The notes: generated by a model not told the origin, from the sequence alone. Positions 1 through 6,931 are shown, counted from the first letter of the stretch. The stretch is 11,284 nucleotides of DNA from Sphingobacteriales bacterium (GCA_024640385.1 JAHEFC010000096.1:1-11284); one strand, 5' to 3'. Made by a program: numbers and translations.

Positions 1-20
1 TTCGTCCTTATTGTGTGGGC

Positions 21-29
21 GCAAAGATA
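21..29 (-). promoter_or_regulatory. Candidate -7 promoter element reading out of the left edge
   Basis: Read on the minus strand this is TATCTTTGC, a full match to the Bacteroidota -7 consensus TAnnTTTG. No convincing -33 TTTG is visible about 20 bp upstream. It is followed by AATAAGGACGAA at the window edge, which could be a ribosome-binding region. This suggests a leftward gene starting just outside the window, separated from lpxD by the repeat at 49-206. From known Bacteroidota gene order the next gene could be lpxC-fabZ, but that cannot be seen here. Confidence 0.45.
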
Positions 30-48
30 AGCTAAAGGGGAGAATATA

Positions 49-206
49 GCAGGTTGCAGGTGGCAGGTGGCGGGTTGCAGGTGGCAGGTGGCAGGTTCCA
101 GGTTCAAGGTTCCAGGTTCCAGGTTGCAAGGCGCAGAAACAGGATCCAGAGAACTGCAACCTGTAACCTGCAACCTGTAACCTGTAACCTGCAGCCTGTA
201 ACCTGC
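49..206. repeat. Inverted heptamer-repeat structure downstream of lpxD
   Basis: The left arm (49-125) is eleven consecutive 7 bp units with no slippage: GCAGGTT, GCAGGTG, GCAGGTG, GCGGGTT, GCAGGTG, GCAGGTG, GCAGGTT, CCAGGTT, CAAGGTT, CCAGGTT, CCAGGTT. A spacer of 28 bp follows. The right arm (154-202, with a partial unit to about 206) has seven units of the reverse-complement type CTGCAAC/CTGTAAC. The arms could pair imperfectly into a long stem. The right arm ends 1-2 bp before the lpxD stop codon, so on the lpxD transcript this is the immediate 3' UTR. It could act as a terminator or 3' RNA stabiliser, or be a spreading repeat; function is inference. Its heptamer type is the same as that of the element at 5405-5478. 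Confidence 0.85.
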
Positions 207-207
207 G

Positions 208-1251
208 TTAAACTGCTTTCTCAAGCATCATCTGGATCTGCTTTTCCAGCTCTTTGATGCGTTTTTCCAGTTCGGGGAGGTTGCGGGAAACGGCCTGGGC
301 CCTGAGGGCGGCAGCATAGTTGAAGGCCGGACTTCCGGTTACAGCCATCGGAGCATTGATTGATTTTGTGACACCACTCTGGGCATTGATCCGGGATCCA
401 TCGGCAATAGTGATATGTCCTACAATACCTACCTGGCCTCCGATCATGACGTTTTTACCCACTTTGGTGCTTCCGCTTACCCCGGATTGGGCCGCGATCA
501 CCGTATAAGAACCGATCTCCACGTTATGAGCGATCTGGATCAGGTTGTCCAGTTTGGCCCCGGCATGTATGATGGTAGACCCTATAGTGGCCCTGTCGAT
601 GGTGCAATTAGCTCCTATCTCTACATTGTCTTCCACCACCACATTGCCTATCTGGGGTACTTTCTTATAAGTGCCATCGGTTTGCGGGGCAAAACCAAAT
701 CCGTCACTTCCGATGATCGTACCGCCGTGGATGGTCACATTGGCGCCAACCTTGCAGCCCTGGTAGATCTTTACGCCTGGATGGAGCACAGTGTCTTTCC
801 CGATCTTCACATCATTGCCAATATAGACCTGGGGGTGGATCTTCACATTCTCGCCGATCTGTACATTGTCGCCTATATAACTGAACGCGCCAACAAAAAC
901 ATTCTCCCCCAGCGAAGCTGAATTGGAGATCAGCGAAGGTTGCTGAATACCTTTTAATTGCTTGGCCACCAGTTCCTGGTAGGCGCCAAGTAATTGCGCA
1001 AAGGAGCTGTATGCGTCGGGCACCCTGATCAGTGTGGCATTTACAGGCTGCCGGAGCTTCAGGGCTTCATTGATGATGATGATGGAGGCTTCCGTGGTAT
1101 AAAGGAAATCTTCGTATTTCGGGTTGGCCAGGAAGGCCAGCTGCCCTTTTTTTGCTTCTTCGATTTTTCCAAATGAGCCCACAGCGGTACCCGGATCACC
1201 CTCAATGGATCCATTTATGATCATAGCAATTTGAGCAGCACTGAATTGCAT
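208..1251 (-). CDS. lpxD: UDP-3-O-acylglucosamine N-acyltransferase LpxD
   Basis: LpxD transfers a 3-hydroxyacyl chain from acyl carrier protein to the 2-amino group of UDP-3-O-acylglucosamine, the third step of lipid A synthesis, in the cytoplasm. The 347-residue length is normal for the family. Residues 1-100 form the N-terminal uridine-binding type domain. From about 105 to 300 there is an unbroken series of hexapeptide repeats of the left-handed beta-helix (for example IGENVKI, IGNDVKI, VGANVTI, IGANCTI, VGKNVMI). The catalytic histidine is expected at His242 in IQIAHNVEIG, and GSDGFGFAP (181-189) is a typical LpxD segment. The C-terminus (325-347) is a charged helix. The start ATG lies 24 bp after the HD gene stop, so the two are probably co-transcribed. 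The stop codon is followed directly by a heptamer repeat. Identity is clear. Confidence 0.96.
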   Translation of the reverse strand: MQFSAAQIAMIINGSIEGDPGTAVGSFGKIEEAKKGQLAFLANPKYEDFLYTTEASIIIINEALKLRQPVNATLIRVPDAYSSFAQLLGAYQELVAKQLKGIQQPSLISNSASLGENVFVGAFSYIGDNVQIGENVKIHPQVYIGNDVKIGKDTVLHPGVKIYQGCKVGANVTIHGGTIIGSDGFGFAPQTDGTYKKVPQIGNVVVEDNVEIGANCTIDRATIGSTIIHAGAKLDNLIQIAHNVEIGSYTVIAAQSGVSGSTKVGKNVMIGGQVGIVGHITIADGSRINAQSGVTKSINAPMAVTGSPAFNYAAALRAQAVSRNLPELEKRIKELEKQIQMMLEKAV

Positions 1252-1275
1252 AAGTTGTTCTTAAGCTTGTTATCC

Positions 1276-2484
1276 TTACCCTACATAACAAATGTAAAAT
1301 TTTTTCACCGGGCGGGATAGATTTTCGTGTATAAGGGCATTGTCAACCTGCGATATATTTCTTACGGAACCATCCTTGAAGAGAATGTTGATATGTTCAT
1401 CATAGGGGTTATACAACCTGTTGACAGCTTCACCCGTAAAAGCAAGATAAGCAGATTCAGCAATATTAATACCTGCTTTTGCCGCCGAAAGGATTTTCTT
1501 CTCCTCAAGCAACTCAGGTGAGATCGGGTCTGCCTGAAGCCTGACTTTGAGCAGTTTCCTGTTGAGAACAGCATTGCACAGATAGGATAAAACCTTGTCA
1601 GGGTGGCGACACCAGGTTTTCAGTGAAGCGACCACATCGGTATCGTCAAGGGAAGTGAAATGTTCCAGGTTTTCAACCATATTGTCAGAGACATCGCCTG
1701 CCAGGAACTTAGTCAGTGGCCCGTCGGTTACCACAGACTTGTCTCCCACCTGGCTTAATTCCTTCACCCTTTCCAATATTCTGACCAGCATCATTTCCGC
1801 ACTGAGCACAGTTTTGTGGAGGTAAACCTGCCAGTACATCAATCGCCTGGCCACCAGGAATTTTTCGATGGAATAGATCGCTTTCTCTTCCACCATCAGT
1901 TCCCCATGGTGAACAACCAGCATCTTGATGATCCTGTCGTACCCGATCACTCCTTCGTTCACGCCGGTGAAAAAGCTGTCGCGGGTGAGATAGTCCATTC
2001 TGTCCACATCCAGTTGCCCACTCACCAATTGGTGCAGGAATTTTTTCGGGTAGTCATTGGTGAAAATATCAATGGCCATTTGAAGGGATCCGTCGAATTC
2101 TTCGTTGAGTTTTTTCATGATCAGCAGCGAAAGCTCTTCATGATGCATGTTTTCTATGAGTACATGTTCCAGCGCATGGGAAAAAGGGCCATGCCCAATA
2201 TCGTGCAGGAGAATGGCGATCCGGGCCGCTCTTTCTTCTTCTTCCGTAATATCAACGCCTTTGCCCTTGAGTTCCGTGAGGGCCAGGCTCATGAGGTGAT
2301 AGGCGCCCAGCGCATGATGCAGGCGGGTATGTACCGCACCGGGATATACCAGGTAGGCAAGAGCCATCTGCTTGATCCTCCGCAGTCTCTGGAAATATGG
2401 ATGAGAGATGATGTCGAAAATGAGCGGATCATCAACAGTGATGAAGCCATATACGGGATCATTGATGATTTTTCTGAATGGCAT
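1276..2484 (-). CDS. HD-domain phosphohydrolase, SAMHD1/dNTPase-like
   Basis: This is a 402-residue metal-dependent HD-superfamily phosphohydrolase of the SAMHD1/YwfO-like type. Homologues hydrolyse (deoxy)nucleoside triphosphates, but the substrate here is unknown. The opening KIINDPVYGFITV is typical of the family. Likely metal ligands are His57 (in RLHHALG), His94-Asp95 (LLHDIGHGPFSH) and Asp161 (LDVDRMDYLTRD), matching the H..HD..D set of SAMHD1. The start is placed at the ATG at 2482-2484. An upstream in-frame TTG at 2520 would add 12 residues but lies inside the candidate -7 box and would fall before the transcript begins. It is followed by lpxD after 24 bp and diverges from porX. I recall an HD gene beside lpxD in other Bacteroidota, so the pair is probably old. 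It has no membrane segment and is presumably cytoplasmic. Confidence 0.9.
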   Translation of the reverse strand: MPFRKIINDPVYGFITVDDPLIFDIISHPYFQRLRRIKQMALAYLVYPGAVHTRLHHALGAYHLMSLALTELKGKGVDITEEEERAARIAILLHDIGHGPFSHALEHVLIENMHHEELSLLIMKKLNEEFDGSLQMAIDIFTNDYPKKFLHQLVSGQLDVDRMDYLTRDSFFTGVNEGVIGYDRIIKMLVVHHGELMVEEKAIYSIEKFLVARRLMYWQVYLHKTVLSAEMMLVRILERVKELSQVGDKSVVTDGPLTKFLAGDVSDNMVENLEHFTSLDDTDVVASLKTWCRHPDKVLSYLCNAVLNRKLLKVRLQADPISPELLEEKKILSAAKAGINIAESAYLAFTGEAVNRLYNPYDEHINILFKDGSVRNISQVDNALIHENLSRPVKKFYICYVG

Positions 2485-2516
2485 GCACGAATTGTTAAAT
2501 TTGGAATCGGGCCCCT

Positions 2517-2549
2517 GCAAAGGTATAAAGCCGGGAACGTATATACTAA
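2517..2549 (-). promoter_or_regulatory. Candidate promoter of the HD-lpxD unit
   Basis: On the minus strand there is TACCTTTGC (2525 to 2517), a full match to the Bacteroidota -7 element. A TTAG at 2549-2546 lies 20 bp upstream, a one-base variant of the -33 TTTG. Transcription would start near 2510-2513, giving a leader of about 27 nt before the ATG at 2484. This excludes the alternative TTG start at 2520. Confidence 0.6.
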
Positions 2550-2554
2550 CTTTA
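2547..2554 (+). promoter_or_regulatory. Candidate -7 element of porX
   Basis: TAACTTTA matches TAnnTTTG except for the last base and lies 26 bp before the porX ATG, which would give a leader of about 20 nt. No good -33 element is seen. The element overlaps the -33 region of the opposing HD-lpxD promoter by three bases, so the two polymerases could not occupy both at once. Confidence 0.4.
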
Positions 2555-2580
2555 GCCGCACCTTAACCTAAATACCTTAC

Positions 2581-4140
2581 ATGGCATTAGCAAACATCCT
2601 ATGGGTTGACGACGAGATCGAAAGCCTTCAGTCACAAAAAAAATTCCTGGAAAGCAAAGGCTACGACGTTCATACCCTCACCAATGGATATGATGCGGTG
2701 GATTATGTTAAGATCAACCCGGTAGATGTGGTATTACTTGACGAAACCATGCCAGGCATCACCGGCATTGAAACACTGAGCCGGATCAAGGAAGTGAACA
2801 GCCAGTTGCCGGTAGTGATGATCACAAAAAATGAAACGGAGAACCTGATGGACGAAGCCATCGGATCCCAGATCAGCGATTACCTGATCAAACCGGTTAA
2901 TCCAAACCAGGTATTACTCAGTCTCAAAAAGATCATAGACAATAAAAGACTGGTAGCGGAAAAAACGCAGACCAACTACCAGCAGCAGTTCAGGGAACTA
3001 TTTATGGCCCTGCAAAGCAATCCTGACTATAACCAGTGGATGGACATTTATAAGAAACTTGTGTACTGGGAACTGGAGATGACGAAGAGTGAAAGCCCGG
3101 AACTCCAGGAAGTACTGCAAAGCCAGAAGAACGAAGCCAATACCGAGTTTTTCAAATTCATCAGCCGGAATTACCTGAAATGGGTGAACCCGAAGTCTAC
3201 TGATGCCCCCATCATGAGCCATAATCTTTTCCAATTGAAGATCATGCCGCATATTGAAAAAGGCACGCCAACCATATGGCTGTTGATCGATAACCTTCGC
3301 TGGGATCAGTGGAAAGCCATACAGCCCGTGTTTTCAGAATATTTCAGGATACAGGAAGAAGAGAGTTTTTACAGCATACTTCCAACCGCCACACAATACT
3401 GCAGGAATGCGGTGTTTGCCGGATTACTGCCTTCTGAGATAGAAAAACAGTTCCCCGCTCAGTGGAAGAATGATGAAGAAGAAGGCGGGAAGAATTTGCA
3501 TGAAGAAGATTTTTTCAGGGCCCAATTGAAAAGACTGAGAAAAGATGATGTGAAATTCTCTTACAATAAGATCCTGAATAATCATGAAGCGCAGAAATTG
3601 GTCGACAATGCCCATAACCTGCTGAATTTTGATGTGAGTATCGTGGTGTACAATTTCGTTGACATGCTAAGCCATGCACGCACGGAACTTGAGGTACTGA
3701 AGGAACTGGCCAGCGATGAAGCCAGTTACCGCAGCCTTACCCAGAGCTGGTTCCTTCACTCTCCACTGTACCAGGCACTGAAAAAAATATCGGATAAGAA
3801 ATTCAACCTGATCCTGTCAACCGATCACGGCAGTGTGCGGGTGAATACACCCTATAAGGTCATTGGCGACAAACAGACCACCAGCAACCTTCGTTATAAA
3901 CATGGCAGGAATCTGAATTATGAGCAACGTGATGTGTTTGCCGTAAGGGATCCCAAAGAAGCAGGACTTCCCTCTCCAACTGTGAATTCATCTTTCATAT
4001 TCGCCAAGGAAGATGGTTATCTCTGTTATCCCAATAACTATAACCATTACGTGCAGTATTATCGAAATACCTTCCAGCATGGGGGCATATCAATGGAAGA
4101 GATGATCATTCCTATAATCAGGATGAGCAGTAAAAGTTAG
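2581..4140 (+). CDS. porX: PorX, response regulator with PglZ/alkaline-phosphatase-type effector domain
   Basis: PorX is the response regulator that, with the PorY kinase and the sigma factor SigP, controls type IX secretion genes in Porphyromonas gingivalis. The 519-residue length matches the family. Residues 1-120 are a complete receiver domain: acidic pocket Asp10-Asp11-Glu12, phospho-acceptor Asp54 (LLDETMPG), Thr82 and Lys104 (YLIKPVN). A helical linker runs from about 120 to 225. Residues 230-510 are a PglZ domain with the metal and catalytic motifs of the alkaline phosphatase superfamily: Asp237 (LLIDNLR), Thr269/Thr271 (PTATQYCRNAVF), Asp361 and His365 (NFVDMLSHAR), Asp415-His416 (STDHGS) and His500 (QHGGIS). 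This domain has been reported to act as a phosphodiesterase on oligonucleotides. All key residues appear intact. It diverges from the HD-lpxD pair, and its stop codon runs into an octamer inverted repeat. No PorY, SigP or T9SS structural gene is in the window. Confidence 0.95.
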   Translation: MALANILWVDDEIESLQSQKKFLESKGYDVHTLTNGYDAVDYVKINPVDVVLLDETMPGITGIETLSRIKEVNSQLPVVMITKNETENLMDEAIGSQISDYLIKPVNPNQVLLSLKKIIDNKRLVAEKTQTNYQQQFRELFMALQSNPDYNQWMDIYKKLVYWELEMTKSESPELQEVLQSQKNEANTEFFKFISRNYLKWVNPKSTDAPIMSHNLFQLKIMPHIEKGTPTIWLLIDNLRWDQWKAIQPVFSEYFRIQEEESFYSILPTATQYCRNAVFAGLLPSEIEKQFPAQWKNDEEEGGKNLHEEDFFRAQLKRLRKDDVKFSYNKILNNHEAQKLVDNAHNLLNFDVSIVVYNFVDMLSHARTELEVLKELASDEASYRSLTQSWFLHSPLYQALKKISDKKFNLILSTDHGSVRVNTPYKVIGDKQTTSNLRYKHGRNLNYEQRDVFAVRDPKEAGLPSPTVNSSFIFAKEDGYLCYPNNYNHYVQYYRNTFQHGGISMEEMIIPIIRMSSKS

Positions 4141-4218
4141 AGAGCCAGAGAGCCTGAGAGTCAGAGAGCCAGAAATCAAACTCTGCCTCTCTGCCTCTCA
4201 GACTCTTTGACTCTCTAA
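4137..4218. repeat. Inverted octamer-repeat structure between convergent genes
   Basis: The left arm is built of 8 bp units: AGAGAGCC (4139), AGAGAGCC (4147), TGAGAGTC (4155) and AGAGAGCC (4163). The right arm has CTCTGCCT (4181), CTCTGCCT (4189), CTCAGACT (4197), CTTTGACT (4205) and a partial unit. The reverse complement of the right arm matches the left arm at 32 of 38 positions, so a long stem with a small loop is possible. It starts inside the porX stop codon and ends 7 bp before the stop of the convergent nitrilase gene, so it could serve as a bidirectional terminator. The sequence is unrelated to the elements at 49-206 and 5405-5478, but the design is the same. Confidence 0.85.
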
Positions 4219-4225
4219 TGAAGTA

Positions 4226-5368
4226 TTACTGCAACCACAAACAAACCATAGACGCTCCTTCCATCGGTGCCGGTGAGAAAACCTTTCCCCTGTCGTATAC
4301 AATCAATTCACCATCGGTACCCAGATTCCATAATTTACCCCGCAGGGATACCGTCATGCCATAAGGAGCATTAATGCTTTTGATCCGTTCGGGCATGGTG
4401 TATTTCATCCAGGCATCCCTCAATGTGATCTTGCCTATATCATTCCTGTCAACATCTGCAGGTTCGTCAAAACCGCTGTATCCCACCCACTTGGTTCCCA
4501 TAGACTTGTCGGTAGTTGTATAAGAAGGCACGGCGATCAGTTTTAATCCGTCCTGTTTCACTGCCTGGTAAGATTCGGGATACCAGGAATCGGCGCAGAT
4601 CATTACAGAGGTTTTACCTATGGGCAGATCGTATACCGGAAGATCGGATGGAGGGCATTTTTTGATGAAAGGAAGTTCATCGCTAATCGGGAATGCTTTA
4701 CGGGAAAGTTTAGGCTGCATGGTCCCGTCCGGGTTGAATACAGCCGTGATATTTTCAAGAGAACCGTTATGGGGTATGATCCTGTTCTTCTTTACTTCGG
4801 GGTCCTGCAATAATGTGGAACCAGCTATAATGGTCACACCATATTTTTTAGCCAGTTCACCAAATACACGGGTATAGATCGATGCCATTCTTTCGCCTTT
4901 GGTGGCGAATACGGAATGTTTCACTTTATCCTGCGCTGAATCGGGCGACATGAACCAGGAACGGATATAGGAAAAAAAGTTTGATAGTACGAAGCCGGTC
5001 AGTGCTTCGTCTATGGTAGGTTTGGAATACACAGATTTTTTCTCACCTTCAACCACAAGCCAGGCGCCGATATATTCCGGGAAGATCACTACCGTTTTTG
5101 GGTTGAACCAGTTTTTTTGTTTGCCAACCCCCATGTAGCCATCCAGTTTGGCTAAGAAATGATCTTTGCTGGCGTAATCATCCGGCACCATATAAGCGTT
5201 GATCCCGATCACATTTCCTTTGCCGGAATCCGAGTTCAGCACATAGGTGCTGTCGAGATGAAGTTTAACATCCGGCGGGGTGGGCGTTCTTCCCAGCGCC
5301 GACCAGAGGAAATAGGTGCCGATCAAAACGAGGATCACTGTGGTCAGTATGCTGAAAAATTTCTTCAT
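4226..5368 (-). CDS. Membrane-anchored nitrilase-family (carbon-nitrogen) hydrolase
   Basis: This enzyme of the nitrilase superfamily should hydrolyse a non-peptide C-N bond (amide or nitrile); the substrate is unknown. The expected Glu-Lys-Cys triad is visible: Glu98 (VIFPEYIG), Lys224 (SRKAFPISDE) and Cys258 (VMICADSWYPE). Residues 4-22 form a hydrophobic membrane segment after a short KK n-region, so the enzyme is probably tethered with its catalytic domain outside the cytoplasm. At 380 residues it is longer than typical members. Part of the excess is an insert at about 104-160 containing a hydrophobic stretch (ALTGFVLSNFFSYIRSWF). The start is the ATG at 5366-5368, giving the membrane segment at the N-terminus. 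An in-frame ATG at 5473 lies within the heptamer repeat, and the residues it would add are encoded partly by repeat sequence. The gene follows the amine oxidase gene but is separated from it by a strong hairpin. Confidence 0.85.
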   Translation of the reverse strand: MKKFFSILTTVILVLIGTYFLWSALGRTPTPPDVKLHLDSTYVLNSDSGKGNVIGINAYMVPDDYASKDHFLAKLDGYMGVGKQKNWFNPKTVVIFPEYIGAWLVVEGEKKSVYSKPTIDEALTGFVLSNFFSYIRSWFMSPDSAQDKVKHSVFATKGERMASIYTRVFGELAKKYGVTIIAGSTLLQDPEVKKNRIIPHNGSLENITAVFNPDGTMQPKLSRKAFPISDELPFIKKCPPSDLPVYDLPIGKTSVMICADSWYPESYQAVKQDGLKLIAVPSYTTTDKSMGTKWVGYSGFDEPADVDRNDIGKITLRDAWMKYTMPERIKSINAPYGMTVSLRGKLWNLGTDGELIVYDRGKVFSPAPMEGASMVCLWLQ

Positions 5369-5404
5369 AAGAGAGCTGCAATTTAAGGGAAGGACGTTGA
5401 AATA

Positions 5405-5478
5405 CAAGGTTGCAGGTTGCAGGTTACAGGTTGCAATATGATTTTTCTGCAACCTGCAACCTGTAACCTGCAACCTGC
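5405..5478. repeat. Heptamer inverted repeat with perfect 24 bp stem
   Basis: The left arm reads CAAGGTT, GCAGGTT, GCAGGTT, ACAGGTT, GCA; the right arm reads CTGCAAC, CTGCAAC, CTGTAAC, CTGCAAC, CTGC. Positions 5412-5435 are the exact reverse complement of 5455-5478, giving a 24 bp stem with a 19 bp loop containing TATGATTTTT. The single variant unit (ACAGGTT / CTGTAAC) falls at the matching place in both arms. The element starts 12 bp past the amine oxidase stop and ends 37 bp before the nitrilase start on the minus strand. It should form a stable RNA hairpin that could terminate or partly attenuate transcription between the two genes. Same heptamer family as 49-206. Confidence 0.9.
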
Positions 5479-5490
5479 TTAATTAGTCCC

Positions 5491-6837
5491 TCAGGATGCC
5501 AGTATCCTCCTGGCTTCCCGTTCCCCCGCCCTCACGGCTCCTTCCATATATCCATTCCATTCTTCTGCGGTTTCTGTTCCGGCAAAATGCAGGCGGCCTT
5601 CGGGTACTCTTAACAGTTTGCCCAGGGAAGTCATCGTATGTGGGCCCATGAAAGCGGTATAACAACCCTGGCTCCATTCCTCTTCCACCCAGGTCTGATC
5701 CATATATAAGAGTGGTTGTGCAGCTTCTTTCCCGTAATATTTTTCGAAAGAAGCGAGAATGGCTTTTTTTCTTTCTGCCTCGTTCAATGTACTCAGGGCC
5801 CTGGCTTCATCAGCCAGCACAAACCCCATCAGTATACCCCTGCTCGCATCATAGGGCGAGTTGTCGAACACCACCCGTGCATATCCCTCGTCTGAAGCCA
5901 CCACACCATTCAGGCCTCTTTTTCTCCAGAATGGTTCGGGATAAATGGCATAGCATTTCCATACGGCTCCCATCGGCATCCTTTGCCATAACTGTTTTCT
6001 TCCTGCCGACACCGGAGTGATGAAATTGATCTTAGCCAGCATGGGAGGAGGTATGGCAAGTATGACCTTGCTGCCTTTGAATTGTTCAGGCCCGCATCTT
6101 ACAATAACAGCTTCTGATGATTGTTCAATGCTTGTAACAGGCATGGATAACCGAATATTGGGCTGAAGGATCTCTGCCATTTTCCTGGCAGGAAGATCTG
6201 CACCTCCCAGTATCCTTTCTTCCTGCGCCCCGTTGCGGATATTCATCAGGGTGTCGAAATCGCGGCCCGACCTGGTATAGTAAAGCGCAAACAGCATGGA
6301 GACCTCTGCAGGATGGGCAGCGAAGATCGCCTGCGCGGCCAGCGAGAACAGCTGCTTTGCTTTTGTACTCATCATGTGCTGGTCCATCCATCCTTGCAGG
6401 GTAAGTGAATCCCAGTATCCGGCTTTTTCCGCCAGCCAGGGACTGGCGGGATCAATGGTGCCGGAGAGCTTGTTTATTTTTTTGATCGCATTGTTCAGGC
6501 TCAGCAGGGCCGGGATGGGAAGCGGCGGTATCAGGCCTTTGTATGTTTTTGTTTTTCCGCCCCAGTGCAATATGGTTTTGCCTTCGTCATGGGTTTTGAA
6601 TGCCGGAATACTGAACTCTTTCAACAGGTCGTACATCCTGCTTTGGGTAGGACCGATCCACTGCGCCCCAAGGTCAATATATTGACCATCGTCCAGGTGG
6701 CGGGTATGTACTCTTCCTCCTACACGGTCCCTGGCTTCAAGGACCAATACTTTTTTCCCTGCGGATTTCAACAGCCTGGCCGCAGAAAGGCCCGAATAAC
6801 CGGCGCCTATAACAATAACATCGTATGTATTATCCAA
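5491..6837 (-). CDS. Flavin-dependent monoamine oxidase family protein
   Basis: A 448-residue FAD-dependent amine oxidase, expected to oxidise an amine to the imine with production of hydrogen peroxide. The N-terminus has the dinucleotide-binding motif [15 protein letters not shown] (9-23), then [12 protein letters not shown] (34-45), and the C-terminus has [19 protein letters not shown], which is strongly MAO-like. Lys294 in [13 protein letters not shown] corresponds to the conserved flavin-site lysine of mammalian MAO. Cys392 in WSQGCYTAF lies where MAO-A and MAO-B carry the cysteine covalently bound to FAD, so covalent flavinylation is possible here. No signal peptide is seen, so it is probably cytoplasmic. 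The only usable start is TTG at 6835-6837: the in-frame codons just upstream are ATG, TGA, ATA, ATC. The substrate is not known. It diverges from the 91-residue gene. Confidence 0.9.
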   Translation of the reverse strand: MDNTYDVIVIGAGYSGLSAARLLKSAGKKVLVLEARDRVGGRVHTRHLDDGQYIDLGAQWIGPTQSRMYDLLKEFSIPAFKTHDEGKTILHWGGKTKTYKGLIPPLPIPALLSLNNAIKKINKLSGTIDPASPWLAEKAGYWDSLTLQGWMDQHMMSTKAKQLFSLAAQAIFAAHPAEVSMLFALYYTRSGRDFDTLMNIRNGAQEERILGGADLPARKMAEILQPNIRLSMPVTSIEQSSEAVIVRCGPEQFKGSKVILAIPPPMLAKINFITPVSAGRKQLWQRMPMGAVWKCYAIYPEPFWRKRGLNGVVASDEGYARVVFDNSPYDASRGILMGFVLADEARALSTLNEAERKKAILASFEKYYGKEAAQPLLYMDQTWVEEEWSQGCYTAFMGPHTMTSLGKLLRVPEGRLHFAGTETAEEWNGYMEGAVRAGEREARRILAS

Positions 6838-6909
6838 GATTATTCACATTTAACTCTATGAATGTAGAAAAGTTTAGCGAACAGGGAAGGCCCGAAGCTA
6901 AGGGTTCAG

Positions 6910-6917
6910 TACATTTG
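6910..6917 (+). promoter_or_regulatory. Candidate -7 element for the small conserved gene
   Basis: TACATTTG is a full match to TAnnTTTG and lies 14 bp before the ATG at 6932, giving a leader of about 10 nt. No clear -33 box is visible. The same octamer TACATTTG occurs again before the next gene (7233-7240). Confidence 0.5.
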
Positions 6918-6931
6918 TGAAAAGCTGTTCC

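Noticed and set aside
49..206. A CRISPR array interpretation of the heptamer repeats.
   Set aside because: Units are 7 bp with no spacers and both orientations are present; no cas genes are nearby.
54..257. An open frame of 67 codons running through the heptamer structure on the plus strand.
   Set aside because: Its residues are just the translated repeat (repeating Q-V-A-G-G and C-N-L-Q-P-V-T patterns) and it overlaps the end of lpxD. No start signal supports it.
415..921. A 168-codon plus-strand open frame opposite lpxD.
   Set aside because: It is a shadow of the periodic hexapeptide repeats of LpxD, which produce long antisense frames with repeating I-D-L-H patterns.
1816..2571. A long plus-strand open frame (251 codons) opposite the HD gene.
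   Set aside because: It is antisense to a gene with clear family motifs, has no recognisable motif of its own, and its composition is that of a mirrored coding strand.
5369..5473. A 35-residue N-terminal extension of the nitrilase gene beginning at an ATG in the repeat.
   Set aside because: The added residues are partly encoded by the heptamer array and would place the membrane segment internally. The ATG at 5366-5368 gives a normal N-terminus.
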